Positions 43,510 through 55,317 of a stretch of DNA of 64,000 nt are shown here, piece by piece. The position numbers were made by a program, and so were the translations under genes. Source of the DNA: Phyllostachys edulis (Eukaryota > Streptophyta > Magnoliopsida > Poales > Poaceae); the NCBI GenBank assembly GCA_036346405.1, contig CM070562.1, positions 66,802,195-66,866,194 of the forward strand, given 5' to 3'. A model generated the notes under the pieces. It had not been told where the DNA came from. It saw only the letters and a list, made by a program, of their open reading frames with translations, and did not search any database. Position 1 is the stretch's first letter, and every line of letters begins with the position of its first letter.

Positions 43510-44290
43510 CCTCAATTCCGAGATAGTAGGAGAGCAACCCGAGGTCACTCATCCCGAATGCTTCATCATCTCAAGCTTAAATTTGTTGATGTCGCTGCTC
43601 CGCGTCTTGGTGATGATCAAGTCATCGGCGTAGATGCCGACGATGAGCCGTGGACGCCTCGCTGCAAGGCTGTATACGCCGTGCTCCACTGTTCTCTCGA
43701 AACCAAGCGACAAAAGGTCAAGGCCGAGCTTGGCATTCCAGCCCGGTGCTTGACGAAGGCCGAGAGTGCTTTCCGAGTCGGCACCTTGTGTTCAAGACTG
43801 CCGACGGTGAAATCGGCGGCAATAACGACGATTCTCTTCTAGGAGCTCGCCGCTTAGGAACGCACTTGACGCCCATGTGGTGGACCTACCACTGCAGGCG
43901 CCGCCACGGCGAAAGCAGCAAAACAAGACGGACTCCATGCAGCCACGGCGCCAACACCTCGCCGGTTGATGTCTGCTGCTGCACGCACTCTTCACCACCA
44001 ACCGCGCTTTGTGTTTGACAATGGTACCGCGTTCGCCGCGCTTCACCTTGAAGACCCATTTCAGCCCGATGGCCTTGTCAAGAAAGGGAGATCGGCGAGC
44101 TCCCGTGTGCCGTTGTCGCCAATGGATTTCATCTCCTATAGCATCGCCAGCGCCAAAGACGGTGTCGCCGCTCGCCAATGACGCTGCTCTCAGCAAGGGT
44201 GAAGTGGAGCTTTTCGCACTTGAGGACGCGGATGCGAGGCTCGGTGTCGGCGCCGCCTCAAAGACATTGTCCAACGCGCGAATCGAGCGG
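43510..44290 (-). pseudogene. copia3 reverse transcriptase
   Basis: AIGLKWVFKVKRGERGTIVK at about 44085-44030 opens the RT, followed by HKARLVVK. Later LIVGIYADDLIITKTRSSDI at about 43655-43598 gives the catalytic Y-x-DD as YADD. Parts between are compressed or missing, because the interval is shorter than usual. Confidence 0.75.
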
Positions 44291-44429
44291 GCATCATCGT
44301 GATCAGCGCCGAGCTCGCCCTCGCCGCTATCGGTAGAGTGACGAACTCCACCTCGGTTCCACTACGCCTTTGCCGCCATCGTGTAGGGTCTCGTCGATGA
44401 CGCGCCACCCAAAGGGCGCCGAGGAGTCG

Positions 44430-45760
44430 GGCGCGCTCATGCGCGCCATTTTGGGCACTTCGCCCGCCGCCGCCGCCAGCACGATGCCGTGATGTACTCC
44501 ACGGTGAACGGCTCCTCTATGTCCATGCCACCGCGTTTCGCCCCAGCTTCCACCGCCGCTTCCATCGAAGACGACGTCGCGCGTGATGTGGACGTGCTTG
44601 TGCACTGGATCGAACACCCGGTACGCCTTGGATCCTTCTTCATATCCGACGAAGATCATCGAGAGCTCCGATCGCTGCTTCTTCAGTGTGGCTGCGTGTT
44701 CTGACATGTGCGACGCAGCCAAAAGTCCGGCGAAGTGCACCGGGGCTTTTGCCGCGTTATGCCTCATACGGCTGCCTTGCCGCCGAGGTTCGGTCAAGGC
44801 GCTGTTGAGAATGAAGACCGCGGTGGTGACAAATTTCGCCTAAGATCCTCGCAAGTTCTTTCGCTTTCATCATGTCAAGGGCCATGCCCACAACAGCTTT
44901 GTTGCGACGCCCACGACCCATTTTGCCGCGGGCGTAGTAGGGGGCCGTGAGTCGCGCCGACACCTTGTTTCACGCAGAGGTCCCGAACTCGATCGACGTG
45001 AACTCTCCACCGTGGTCAGTACGGAGCACCTTCAACTTGCGCCCGACTCCACCTCCGCCTTGCCTTGAAGCGCTTGATTGCCGCACCGCTTGATCCTTGC
45101 TTGCAGAAGGAGAGCCACATGTAGCGGCTCATGTCATCTACTAGCAGCAGGAAGTAGCGGCTCCCACTCGGTGTGGTAGGTGACACAGGTCCGCAGAGGT
45201 CGCCATGTACCACCAAGGGCCTCCTTCGCACGTAAAACGCGCTTCTCTCGGGAACGAAGTTGCGCGCCGCTGTCGGCCGAGGTACTGTCGCGACACCGAT
45301 CAATGTGATCAACGTGGCAACCTGTGCACCATGTCGTCGCTACCAACTTCCGCAATACCGAAGCCGATAGGGCTAAAACGCTGCGTTATCGCCACGCCGA
45401 CGCTAGGCTGCGGCAGAGGCACATCGAGCGACGATGTTCACCGATGGAGTAGAGCCGGTTGTCGAGCGCCGCACCGAGCCAGAGTTGACCCGCTGTCTCG
45501 GATCTTCATCACCGTTGCCGATAGAATCTGGCAAATGGATTCATCCAAATGCCCGACGCCGATAAGGTTAAGGTGAGACGGGAATGAGGTACACCCTGGC
45601 CGTATGCCGATGCTCGCCATTCTTGCAGAAAGAGCACCGCGTCGCTGCCCTCGACAGTCGACCACGGACCCGCCCCGAATCTTGACCATGCCGATGATTG
45701 CGCCGCTGCTCAAAGAAGGCGGCGCGCGACCACCATATGATTGGTTGCGCCTGTCCAGTA
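44430..45760 (-). pseudogene. copia3 protease end and integrase
   Basis: VVHGDLCGPVSPTTPSGSRY (about 45225-45166) and LLLVDDMSRYMWLSF give the first D of the integrase core. GGEFTSIEFG (about 45014-44985), TAPYYARGKMGRGRRNKAVV and GMALDMMKAKELARILGEI follow, equivalent to the second D and E region; the usual QQNGVVERRN is altered. IFVGYEEGSKAYRVFDPVHK at about 44665 is the conserved end. Frame changes are common. Confidence 0.78.
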
Positions 45761-45975
45761 CCGTGGCCGCCGCCGCCGCTATCTCGGTCCAACAAGGCGA
45801 AGACTTTGGCCTCCACGAGCGATCGCTCGCATTATGGCGGCGGTGTCGACAACAAGGGTGGGCGGCGGGGCAAGCGAGAAGGTGGGGAACGGAACTGGAT
45901 CGCCCCAGTCCTCGCCATCAGCAGCGTGGACTCTTCATCTTCACCCTGAGCAACGTGGGCCTCCGCCTGACGGGG

Positions 45976-46760
45976 CTACGACCGGCACTCCCTGGCCCAA
46001 TGGCCCATCTTATCGCTAGCTATGCACTTCTCCTTCGACATGTCATGGTTTCCGCCCAAGCTCGAGTGTTCACCGCTGACAAGCCGCGCGAGGATGGCGA
46101 CGACGATTGCCGGACTTGAGCCACCCGAGGATGCTCGCCTTCTTCCGCCTCCTTCACTCAAGGCCCCATCGCTTCCTCGAGGTATAGCTACACCAAAGAC
46201 TGGCGGGGGCGCGGCTCGAACTCGTCTTCCGCCGCCTTTAGGTGACCAGTAACCTCCTCCACAGAGAGCGTCGAGAGATCAAGCAAAGTTTCAATTGACA
46301 ATGCGATCTGACCAAACCTGGGCGGCACCACGTGCAGGTACTTCTCCACCACCTTCTGCGTGGGCTCCGGATCGCTGAGCGTCGCCAGCTGGTTGACGAT
46401 GCCGGTGAGCCGCATGGCAAAGTCATCCACGGACTCGCCATCGCGGAATGCAATGCGCTCATACTCCTTGTGGAGCTTCTGAGCACTGGCCTTGCGCACC
46501 CGATCACAGCCGTTGCGCATGGTCTTGACAGCCTCCCACGCGTCCTTGGCTGTTTCCTTGACGGCGAGAGATGAGATCATCTCCGCGGACGCCTTCAAGA
46601 TGGCCTCCAATGCCATCCGGCCTCCCCGCAGTCCGCGACGCCGCTTCGACAAATTGCCCACAAACCGCTACCGAGCATGACCTTCATCATGAGGGCCCAA
46701 TCCCCATAGTTGGTCTTGGTGAGGAGCGGCTACGACGCCGATCCGCCGACCTCCCGCACC
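45976..46760 (-). pseudogene. gag: copia3 gag
   Basis: TKTNYGDWALMMKVMLGSG (about 46720-46665) starts the gag. The open frame 46661-46188 carries KDAWEAVKTMRNGCDRV, KEYERIAFRDGESVDDFAMR and VPPRFGQIALSIETLLDL, typical UBN2 gag. A later piece ends KMGHWARECRS (about 46010-45976), the zinc knuckle with its first cysteines displaced by frame changes. The particle protein is non-functional as read. Confidence 0.82.
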
Positions 46761-46938
46761 GTCTTGTGCACGATCACCAGTAGCCGCCGCCGCCTTCGCT
46801 GCTGGCAAGCATCGCCGCCATCGCCATCGCTAGGCCACCGACTGCTGGTGGGATGGTCGCGTGACTCGAGAGTCCGCTGCATGAGCGCAATAATGACGCG
46901 ATCCTGCACTCCAAAGTATAACAATGCTCGATACCAAT

Positions 46939-47288
46939 TGTCGCAAAATTTCTCCGCCAAAACTCACCCAAGAACTCAAGAACACGAACAAGAACACAAA
47001 GGTTTTGTGCCGCGAAGATTGAGCAGCTTTCAGCTTAATTGATCGAATTTAAAGACTACAGAGGAGGATCGTGTCCTCCATGTGCGCATAACGGACTCGT
47101 TCGTGGCGCCATCCCGCACGATCATCCGCAGCCGCGACGCTGATGCTGCAGCAGAATCAAGGTATGAAGCTCCACTATCGCATGGCCGCTTTCGAGCTCC
47201 ACTACTGCATGGCTGAAACAAATGGCCATGCCTTGACCGACTCAAACGGAAATAAAGCTGGGATACAAGCGCAGGATTACAAGTGACA
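46939..47288 (-). repeat. copia3 5' LTR
   Basis: 350 bases, same termini as 42334-42670. The primer site TTGGTATCGAGC (minus strand) is next to it at 46937-46926. Confidence 0.9.
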
Positions 47289-47685
47289 GAAATGGTTCTA
47301 CTCTTCCCATTACTCACATTGGACGACATCTATTTCTACACCTTCGCTCCTTACATCTCCACCATATTCTCGCTGTTCTAACCCGATTATAAACCTGATT
47401 GCTCGATCTTTCGCCGTGATGACTCGGGCCATGAAATTGATCCACATGGCTTCTATCAAGGATCCGGGCACCAAGATGGAACTCCTCCGTCAGAATAAAG
47501 AACGGCAATCTCTACCCTTTTCGCCCAAAGCAGCTCCTCGTTTCTACCTCAAGCTCTTCATGTTGTCACAGACTCCATCTCCTAGTGGCATCAATGGCTT
47601 GGGCATCCAAGACGAGAAGTTCTTGCTGGTGCTTTGCGTTCTCTCCGAATTCCCTGTAATAAGCCGGCAGCTAATACTTGTCACG
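47289..47685 (+). pseudogene. copia2 protease end and GAG-pre-integrase region
   Basis: Directly after the GAAAT duplication the frame resumes with GSTLPITHIG. A stop-containing linker follows, then a readable FRRDDSGHEIDPHGFYQ and WLGHPRREVLAGALRSL with IPCNK, matching the pre-integrase LGHP motif. The sequence stops resembling copia at about 47680. Confidence 0.65.
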
Positions 47686-49082
47686 TGTGACGCCCGGTGC
47701 CATCACACCTTTGGTGACGATACCAGCTTAAGGATTATTACCCGAAAAAGCCAGCTTTCTCGAGTAATGATCCTAATTAGAGTTTTGCAGTAGAGAAATA
47801 GTTAGGACTACCTTCTGTTGCACTTGTCAGCCTTAAGGCTAGGATTGTAGCACAAATGAAGTGGTACTAAGTCCTCGAAGTAGTAGCCCCACCGTAGTTG
47901 TCATTTAGCATCGCTTTAATGTATTCGATTCGTCGCTTCTAAACAAGGGGGATTAATAGTAAGGTTAAGTACGACAGTACTCAGCAAACACTTAATAAGC
48001 AAAATCGATGCTATGCACAATTAACCCCCATCCATTTCCAGTCCCTACCTAGAATCACAATAGTTTAAAAATACGGTTTTATGTGAGAAAAAATTCAATT
48101 TAAAAATCTACTAGTCACTCGTATCGTGGGTTCAAGCCTGTGAAAAGGATCCCGTAGACTCCAATCCAGGAGACATGTGTGATCATGTTTTAACTCTGCA
48201 GAGGTTGTATCATTTTACCCACGATAACCCATGACCATAAATGCCTTCAGACTTCTGTGTTTCTTTTAACACGGTGCTAGATTAGAGTCCAGAGCTTTTC
48301 TCGATGTCCATACTTAATACCTCCACCCAAATAGGTTTCTAAACTGCTAGTAGCCTAACACCCGCTACTCCACCAAATAAGAATATAGCACTACTAGGCA
48401 ATATACAACACCCAACTCCCTAGGCTGAAATCCCTCTGCACTAAAACAAAAGAAAAATACAATAGTACGTTCAGTGTGGAGGTATTATTACTTAATAGGG
48501 ATACTAAGCCCAACCCGCCTTAACGGTTCCGTGGTCGACACAGGTATTACGGCTCACTAACGAGAGTGAGAGTGGTTTCGTCCTTAAATATTATCCGTAT
48601 GTAGAGGACCCCGCACTCACCATCAGGCCCAACCAGGGTACCCTCTACCCACCTACTAATATTTCGTGGTCGGCTGCTCCATCAATTGGCCACCGAACAT
48701 ATGTATCGCAATCGACACCCGCACAGCTTATTTTATTATAAAACAATTTATGCAAGTAGATAATATTTATCGCGGGTGAAAATAATTTATATGGAAATAT
48801 GACTACTGAAATGATCAAGGATGACATGCCTGAGTGTCCAAGATCTAGTTCAACTCCGATCAGCTTAAGTTCCTCATCTGGTTTCGCTTTTGCATTTCAG
48901 CATGTATATTTTTGACTTAATTAAATTGAAATCCTTATTTTTGGTATGTGCAAATATGTTAGGTGACAAACGAGTCAATCCTATGCTCAGGATACAATGT
49001 GTCCACGTACTAGTACTTAGGCTAAGCATGCCTTAATTAAATTTCCTAAACTTAATAAATCTGTGTATCTGTCTTCTTGCAG
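47686..49082. other. Unclassified LTR-like non-coding block
   Basis: Starts TGTGACGCCCGGTGCCATCA, the style of a gypsy LTR or other repeat end. No protein is seen. AT-rich and moderately repetitive-looking text such as TTAAGTACGACAGTACTCAGC (a near-palindrome) at about 47963 may be structural. The right limit is set by the exon-like acceptor at 49082, not by a repeat end. Confidence 0.35.
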
Positions 49083-49845
49083 CCGGAGCATATGGCAGAG
49101 GACGCACCCGAGTACACAGTGAGGAGGCACTTCGAGGTCTACTTGTTGTGGCTGTTCGGGTGGGTGATGTTCCTAGGGTCCCACGACGACAACATCAACA
49201 TGCACATGATTTAGTACGCATGCCGGCTAGCGGACTGAGAGGTGGAGGAGATCCACCTTCACGCTGGGCCCAAAGAAGGTTATGCGCGACGCATCGCGGT
49301 CCTCGTGAGACACATCCCACCGGGTTCGGGACAACTCCATCCTCTCCGGATGCCCGCTGCTTCTTCAGCTGTGGTCCTTCGAGCGTTTCCAGATCAGACG
49401 ACCATAGTTGGACCTGGGAGCCTGCACAATCTCCATGTACGCTGACAATGACGATGTGGACTGGCCGACGATGGGTACGGTGTGGTGTCACCGACAGGTA
49501 AGTTTTCTAAATATTTATTCTTTTTCGTAATGTAATTCAATTTTTGTGCTAAGTTTCCGTTGTTGTATTCCACATATCACCTTCACCCCGATCACTACGC
49601 ACACGTCCTACCCGGACTACGTTGCAATGTTCGATTAGTTGACGGATGACCGCATCATATGGACACTGTACACTCCCAACAGAGTGTACGCGCACACACC
49701 CCGAGGCCTGTCGAGCCTATGCACGCGAGACCATGCGTATTGGTACACGCAGAGGTGCTTGGTACACGATGTCTTCACTGTGAGCCGTGTCACTGCCATG
49801 TGGGTCCCACATGTTAGGATTTTCTTTTATTTCTTTCCAAATTAA
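49083..49845 (+). pseudogene. Plant mobile domain (PMD) fragment, two exon-like pieces
   Basis: After a TTGCAG acceptor (49077-49082) the sequence reads APEYTVRRHFEVYLLWLFGW, then VMFLGSHDDNINMHM and a stop. After frame changes it reads SILSGCPLLLQLWSFERFQI and MYADNDDVDWPTMGTVWCHR, ending at a GTAAGT donor (49498). A second piece (49570-49760) has TDDRIIWTLYTPNRVYAHTP then RGLSSLCTRDHAYWYTQRCL. These match the aminotransferase-like plant mobile domain (PF10536), found in MAIN/MAIL-type proteins and carried by plant transposons. Multiple stops make it a relic. No transposase accompanies it. Confidence 0.65.
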
Positions 49846-51703
49846 ATTTCCAAGGCTAACGCCACCAGGCTATAATCCGTTTTTCCAGAGGAAAATAATT
49901 CGGAAATTCCAATAAATCCTATTTAGGGTATTTCTTCAGATTTAAACTTCCAAAGGCCATATCTTCTTCATCTGAACTCCGATTGAGCCCATTCAAAATT
50001 TTAAATTCATTTAAATTTGAGATCTATTTATCTGAGATTTTTATTTATTTTTTTGAGTTTATTTTATCTCTGTTATTTATTTTTTTTGTTTATTTGCTTC
50101 ATTTGGGAGTAGACGTTGATAGTTCAGTGAACTTTGAAGAAGGAGGAGTGCCTCAAGATCAAGATAAGTATCTAGATCTATTCCAAGGCAAGTTATACCT
50201 TTGATCATATTGAACCCAAATTTCAAAAGTTATATTGATTCAAATTAATGCATTTACTTTAAAGTATTTATTTAAATGCTTTTGGGTTTAGTTATATCCA
50301 CCTTGTCTATTGTTATGTCATAATCTTTTGTCACCCTAGATTAGTTCATTATTTAGTTGGTAATGTCATAACACCAACATGGGTTGGTTAGATACGAGTA
50401 GATTGCTTAGCCATACCACGAGTCATCATTTCATGTGAGTTGCAATTATGAATTTGACAAAGTGATTATGGAACTTTGTGTTAAAACTGTGTGCTATGTG
50501 TTATTATCTTATGATAGTATGTGTTGCACTTAACCAACAGGGTCGAAAAAGATTTAGACTAAAGTAAGTGATGGATACTAAGTGATATGGTGGAGCTCAA
50601 GGTGCGTGGGATTTAAAAAGATTGGTTACTTAGTTAGAAATTGGAAGTCTTGCTTTGGTCGCTAAGGACTTAACTTTATGCGCCATTGAACTGGCCTTCC
50701 GCATAATCACATGCCCGATGGGATGGGCCTAACTTAGTAGGTTATGGAGTCTCGACATTGACTACTCGTAGTAGGTTAGGCTCAGGCATGGGTGGAGGTG
50801 TGTACTACTAGGTAGATCACATCACGGATGGTTCGTCGCATCCTCGTCCAACGTGTGTGTCGAACTAATTTTTTCAAAGGAGTTAGTATCGGCAGTAAAG
50901 CACATCGAGTGTCAATGTTTGAGATGAAGTTTCTAAAAGGTTTTGTTATGATTAGTGCTAGCTACACTAGTTATATCGCAGGGTAAAGTGTGCAACCTCT
51001 CAGAGAGTGTTAAATCAATCTATTCAAATATCCACGCCCGCGTCATGGACATGCTCGGGATTTCACACGAGGGTTAGATTTTCATAAAACACTTGAGAAG
51101 GAGCTGTGATCTAAGTCATATGGTCGTGTGAATAACTTGATTAGACTTTATGTTCTTTGTGAAACCAAACCGTTAAATCAATATTGTTTATTTGTTTTAT
51201 GTTACGCTTTAATCTATTATTCATATTTAAATTACAATTGTTGCATTTCTCGCAAAAGAACTACGTAAACCATTCCTTGAATAAGCCATCATGCATAAAT
51301 TGCATTCTCGTGGTATGACTTATGTAGTATGGTTGTGTACTCATGCTTGCTATAATTAATCAACAGAAGTGGAGGAGTGTTCGCCTGCTTTTGAGGAGGA
51401 GTTCTACGAAGGTGCCGATCGTTAGGTCTTGATTCCAGTTGGTTGTCTGTGGTGAATCGATGGGTTTCCGTTGAAGAGTTTTGTTCCACTGTTGCTTATT
51501 TCATTATTGCCAGCCATGCGAGGCTTAATAAATGTAAACTCGACCATAAGGTCAAAATGATTATTTGTTATTCAAATTAATCATTTATGCTATTATTTCG
51601 CCTTGTGTAGATCGATATTCATCTATGTTGACTTTGTGTGCAATAGCGTGATTCTAGACTAGTACATTATACACGATGGTCTCAGATTGCATTTTTGGGT
51701 CCC
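49846..51703 (+). repeat. Long gypsy-type LTR remnant
   Basis: AT-rich, no coding. The segment 50690-51070 (CTACTAGGTAGATCACATC, GTCATGGACATGCTCGG) resembles the orphan LTR at 18600-19100. The right end is fixed by the Sirevirus LTR start. The left end was not determined; GGGTCCCACATG at 49803 is one candidate. Confidence 0.45.
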
Positions 51704-53187
51704 AACCGAAAGCATCTAGGCCCCTAAAAATTGTTTTGGTAATTAATGATAATATGTGAATATGGGATTAACGTGTTTATTGAGTATTTACAAGGTTAAA
51801 TCCATTTGGTGCTTTTGATGACTTGGAATTGCACGCGAAAGGATTTCATGAAGATCTTTTGGCTCAAAGACAAGGTACCATAGTCTATGATCTTTTATTT
51901 TACCATTTTAGGTGAATTGGTTGAAGATCGTTATAGGCTAGACAAATTGCATTATAAAGAGGGTTCAAGAATTGAGTACCTTGAAAGTGAATGATGCCAC
52001 AATTGCTCAAATCTCTTTTGGTTTAATCTTGAATTGTTTTTGGTTTGGCCTCAATTTATATTTGTTGAAATTTTTGGAGGCCTGACCGACGACGCTAATT
52101 GATCGGCAGTTTGACCAAAGAAGGCGGTCAAGATTTTCCAAAGAAGTGGTTGTTTTGGTTTTGCTAAAAACCTCGGGTCGGACTAACTGACGGCTAAGTG
52201 CCGGACTGACCGCACTCCCGGGTTTTAGACGCGGTCAACTTTTTCCAGAGAAGGATTTTCGGTTGAAATCTTAAGGCCGGATTGACCGCCAAAGATAATC
52301 ATGATCGACCGCACTCGATTTTCCAAGCGGTCACTTTTTTCCAAAGAAGTGTGTTAAGTGCTTTCCGCTTTTCTATAAGCCGACTAACCGTGAGTTTGCT
52401 CGCGGTCCGACCGACCCCTCAGAACGGCTATTTTCTCGCAGCATTTAATGCGCATACGGCCGTTATAAGCAGGCCGGATCGATCAAGACTTTGCTCATGG
52501 CCCGACCGCCCTCCAAAATTAGGGATTTCGTGTTCTTAACGGCTAGTGCAAAGGGTGGAGGCTATAAATACCTCACCCATCGCAACTAGAAGTGTTGTTG
52601 AACCTCGTGAAACCCCTTGAGCCCTTTGCATTGTTTCCAACTCATTTGAGAGCATTCAATTCCTTTTGCAAAGTTAGTTGAGGTTTTTCCAAGAGCATTT
52701 ATTCGAGTTTGATCATTGTGCCATTAGAGCACTTTCAAGTGAAGATCTCTTGCTCTATTACTTGGAGATTGCCGCCTCCTAGACAGCTTTGGAGTTTGGT
52801 TCTTGATCTTCTCAAAGGAGATTGTGAGAAGACCCAAGCACTTGTGAAGGTTGGAGCTCGCCTATCCGGAGAGGAGAAGAGCTACCACTAGTGATCGAGG
52901 GAAGGCTTAATTCATGGAGGCGGTTTGAGTTGATGAAGCTTCCTCAACGTGCACTAGTGAAGACCGGCAAGTCTTCGATACCACGGGAAAAACATCCTTG
53001 TGTCAGTGTGGTTATTTCTAGTCTTTACATTTCCGCATTTATATTTCTAGCTTGTCTATTGTGTTAAATTGCTTAGCTAGAATTATATCTTGCTTAGACT
53101 AAGTTGATAATTGGCTAAAATTGTTAAATTGTCAAAAGTTTAAAACCTCCTATTCACCCCCTCTAGTCTGCTATCCTTGATCCTACA
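51704..53187 (+). repeat. copia4 5' LTR
   Basis: About 1484 bases, AACCGAAAGCATCTAGG (start mutated from TG) to GATCCTACA. Contains many CGGTCGACCGAC-like words at 52080-52520. The inner end is fixed by the primer site 2 bases later. Confidence 0.72.
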
Positions 53188-53240
53188 AGTGGTATCGAGC
53201 TTAGTCTCTCATTGATTTAGACTTAACCGCCTAAGAGAGA

Positions 53241-55060
53241 AAATGATGGCTAATGAGGAATTGCTATAGGAAAGGCTCCTCTTTGATGGCTCAAATTATG
53301 CTTATTGGAAAATTAAAATGTCAATTTATTTAAAGGCTATGAGTCCGAGAATTTGGAAAATCGTAAATGAGGGTTACGCCATGCCTCTTAATCCACTACT
53401 CCCCACGGAGCAAGAGGAGCGTAATGCTCATTTAGATGCCCAAGCTATGAACGCTTCTTTGGCGCTTTGAACGCGATGAGTTCAATAGAGTGAGCAACTT
53501 AGAAACCGCCATGATATTTGGACAACCTCTCGAAATCCATGAGAGAACATCCACGGTCAAAAAGCCAAATTGCATAGACTTCGGATTAAATATGAGATAT
53601 TCATAATGTTGCCTCATGAAAACATCAATGAGATGTATTCAAGACTCAACAACATTGTGAATGAGCTCAAAGGCCTTGGGACTAACCTTCTTGATGTTGA
53701 TATTGTTTGTAAGAAGCTTAGGCTCTTCCTGATAAATATGAGACGTTGGTGACGCTTATTTTCAACTCACCCAAGTTGCCAAGAATGACATCAACGGGCT
53801 CTTGGGAAATCTCATCACAAATGAGTTATTCAAGAAGGACAAGGAAGAGCTCTTGGAAACATCTTCCTCAAAGAAGAAGATTACCGCTTTCAAAGCCAAA
53901 GCGGAATCAAGTGATGATGAGGATGAAGAAGATGAATTGATGAGGAGTATGCACTCCTTGTGAGAAGAATGAAGAGGGCTATGAAGAGGTGCCCTAATAG
54001 AAGCTATAACTTCGACAAGTTCAAGAAGGGGCAATCCTCAAATGACAAGAAGAGATATAGCAACATTCGATGCTATAATTGTGAAGAAAAGGGGCACATT
54101 GCCTCTCATTTCTCCGAAAAGAAGGATGACAATGGCAAGCCATTCAAGAAGAAGGAATACAACGCAAGAAGAAGCTTTTCAAGAAGCTTCACAAGGATGA
54201 CAAGAATGAAGCCCACATTGGAGAGTGGGATTCAAATGATGAGTCAAGCGACTCCGACCGACTCGATGAGGAAGAGTCCCCAAGAAGAAGGGACTAGTCG
54301 GCATTGCCATTAAGGAGGCTCCATCGCTATTCTCCACTCCTACTTGCCTTATGGCAAAAGGAGATAAGGTAAAATCCATTAATAATGATGAACCAACTTA
54401 TGATGAATTAATGGATATGCTTGATGAATTGCTTAATATCTTGGAAAAGAAAAGTCAAAGTATTAGGTCTTGAATAGAGAACATAATTCTCTAAAAGATT
54501 CCTATGAGGGGCTAAAGGAAGCTCATGACTTGCTTATCCAAGAATATTCAAATAAGTCTTGTTCTAGTATAGGAATTACATGTGATATTATTGATGATAT
54601 GCCTAGCTTAGAAATTGCTAAAACTAGTGCATCTATTTCATATAATGATCCTATCGCTTGCCATGTTGCTTTAGTATTAATACTAATCATGATATTGTTG
54701 AGCAAAATGATGCAAAGCTTATTGTTGAGAACAATGAGTTAAAGGAATAAGTGACCAAGCTAAGTAAAAGCTTGGAAAGGTGCTTCAAGGGTAAGGCTAC
54801 TCTTGACAAGTTTTTGAGTGAGCAAAGGTGCTCATTCAATAAGGAAGGTCTTGGGTATGTGCCTGAGAAAGGTAAGAAGCCAGTAAACAAGCCCACAAGA
54901 TTTGTGAGGCAAAATGGTATGTATTGCCATAAGTGCCGGGAAATAGGACATGTGCAACAAAATTGTCCTAAGGATAAGGTTCCATCACTTGGTATATATA
55001 ATTATGCTATATGCTTAGAAAAACTAAGCATGGTAAAGTAGTTGCTCGCTTTGTTGGCAC
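53241..55060 (+). pseudogene. gag: copia4 gag
   Basis: FDGSNYAYWKIKMSIYLKAM (about 53284-53343) is the standard start, preceded by an in-frame TAG. HENINEMYSRLNNIVNELKG (53610-53668) is the UBN2 core. The first zinc knuckle (CYNCEEKGHIASHF, about 54079) has lost its last Cys. The second (CHKCREIGHVQQNCPK, about 54925) is intact CX2CX4HX4C. A coiled-coil or acidic linker lies between. Frames change at least four times. Confidence 0.78.
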
Positions 55061-55149
55061 TTCAATTTTAGGCGCCAAAAAGAATGCTATTTGGGTGCCT
55101 AAATCCTTGGTAACTACCTCCAAGGACCCAAACAAATTTGAATACCTAA

Positions 55150-55310
55150 AAGAACTTGATTCTTGTTTTGTAGGTGAACTATAAACCGTGGAAAACATTG
55201 GGTGCTTGATAGTGGATGCACTCAACACATGACGAGTGATAGAAAAATGTTCACCACATTTGAGAATGGAAAGGAGTAGACAATATCACTTTTGGCGATA
55301 ATAGCAAAGG
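55150..55310 (+). pseudogene. copia4 protease
   Basis: HWVLDSGCTQHMTSDRKMFT at about 55198-55257 carries the DSG active site (DSGCTQHMT is usual in Sireviruses). The frame is broken by a stop at about 55278. Confidence 0.75.
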
Positions 55311-55317
55311 AAAGGTA

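Larger units (their letters stand above)
42334..47288 (-). mobile_element. copia3: Ty1/copia retrotransposon inserted into copia2
   Basis: LTRs 42334-42670 and 46939-47288 are direct repeats, read in the minus direction as TGTCACTTG...TTGCGACA. GAAAT occurs at 42329-42333 and 47289-47293, a perfect 5-bp target duplication. The primer site lies at 46926-46937 on the minus strand, and a polypurine tract GGGATTAGGAGAGAA precedes the 3' LTR. Gag, integrase, RT and RNase H can be followed on the minus strand, all broken. Length is 4955 bp. Confidence 0.92.
41022..47685 (+). mobile_element. copia2: Ty1/copia element split by copia3
   Basis: The 5' part (41022-42333) has an LTR remnant, primer site, gag and protease start. 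The 3' part (47289-about 47685) has the protease end and GAG-pre-integrase region. Copia3 lies between the two with identical GAAAT flanks. Integrase, RT, RNase H and 3' LTR are absent; the element stops where the next LTR-like block begins. The LTR probably extends left of the miniature element (about 40636), an inference. Confidence 0.72.

Noticed and set aside
42120..47685. Frames on the plus strand within 42690-46900 as coding
   Set aside because: They are shadows of the minus-strand copia3 polyprotein in GC-rich DNA.
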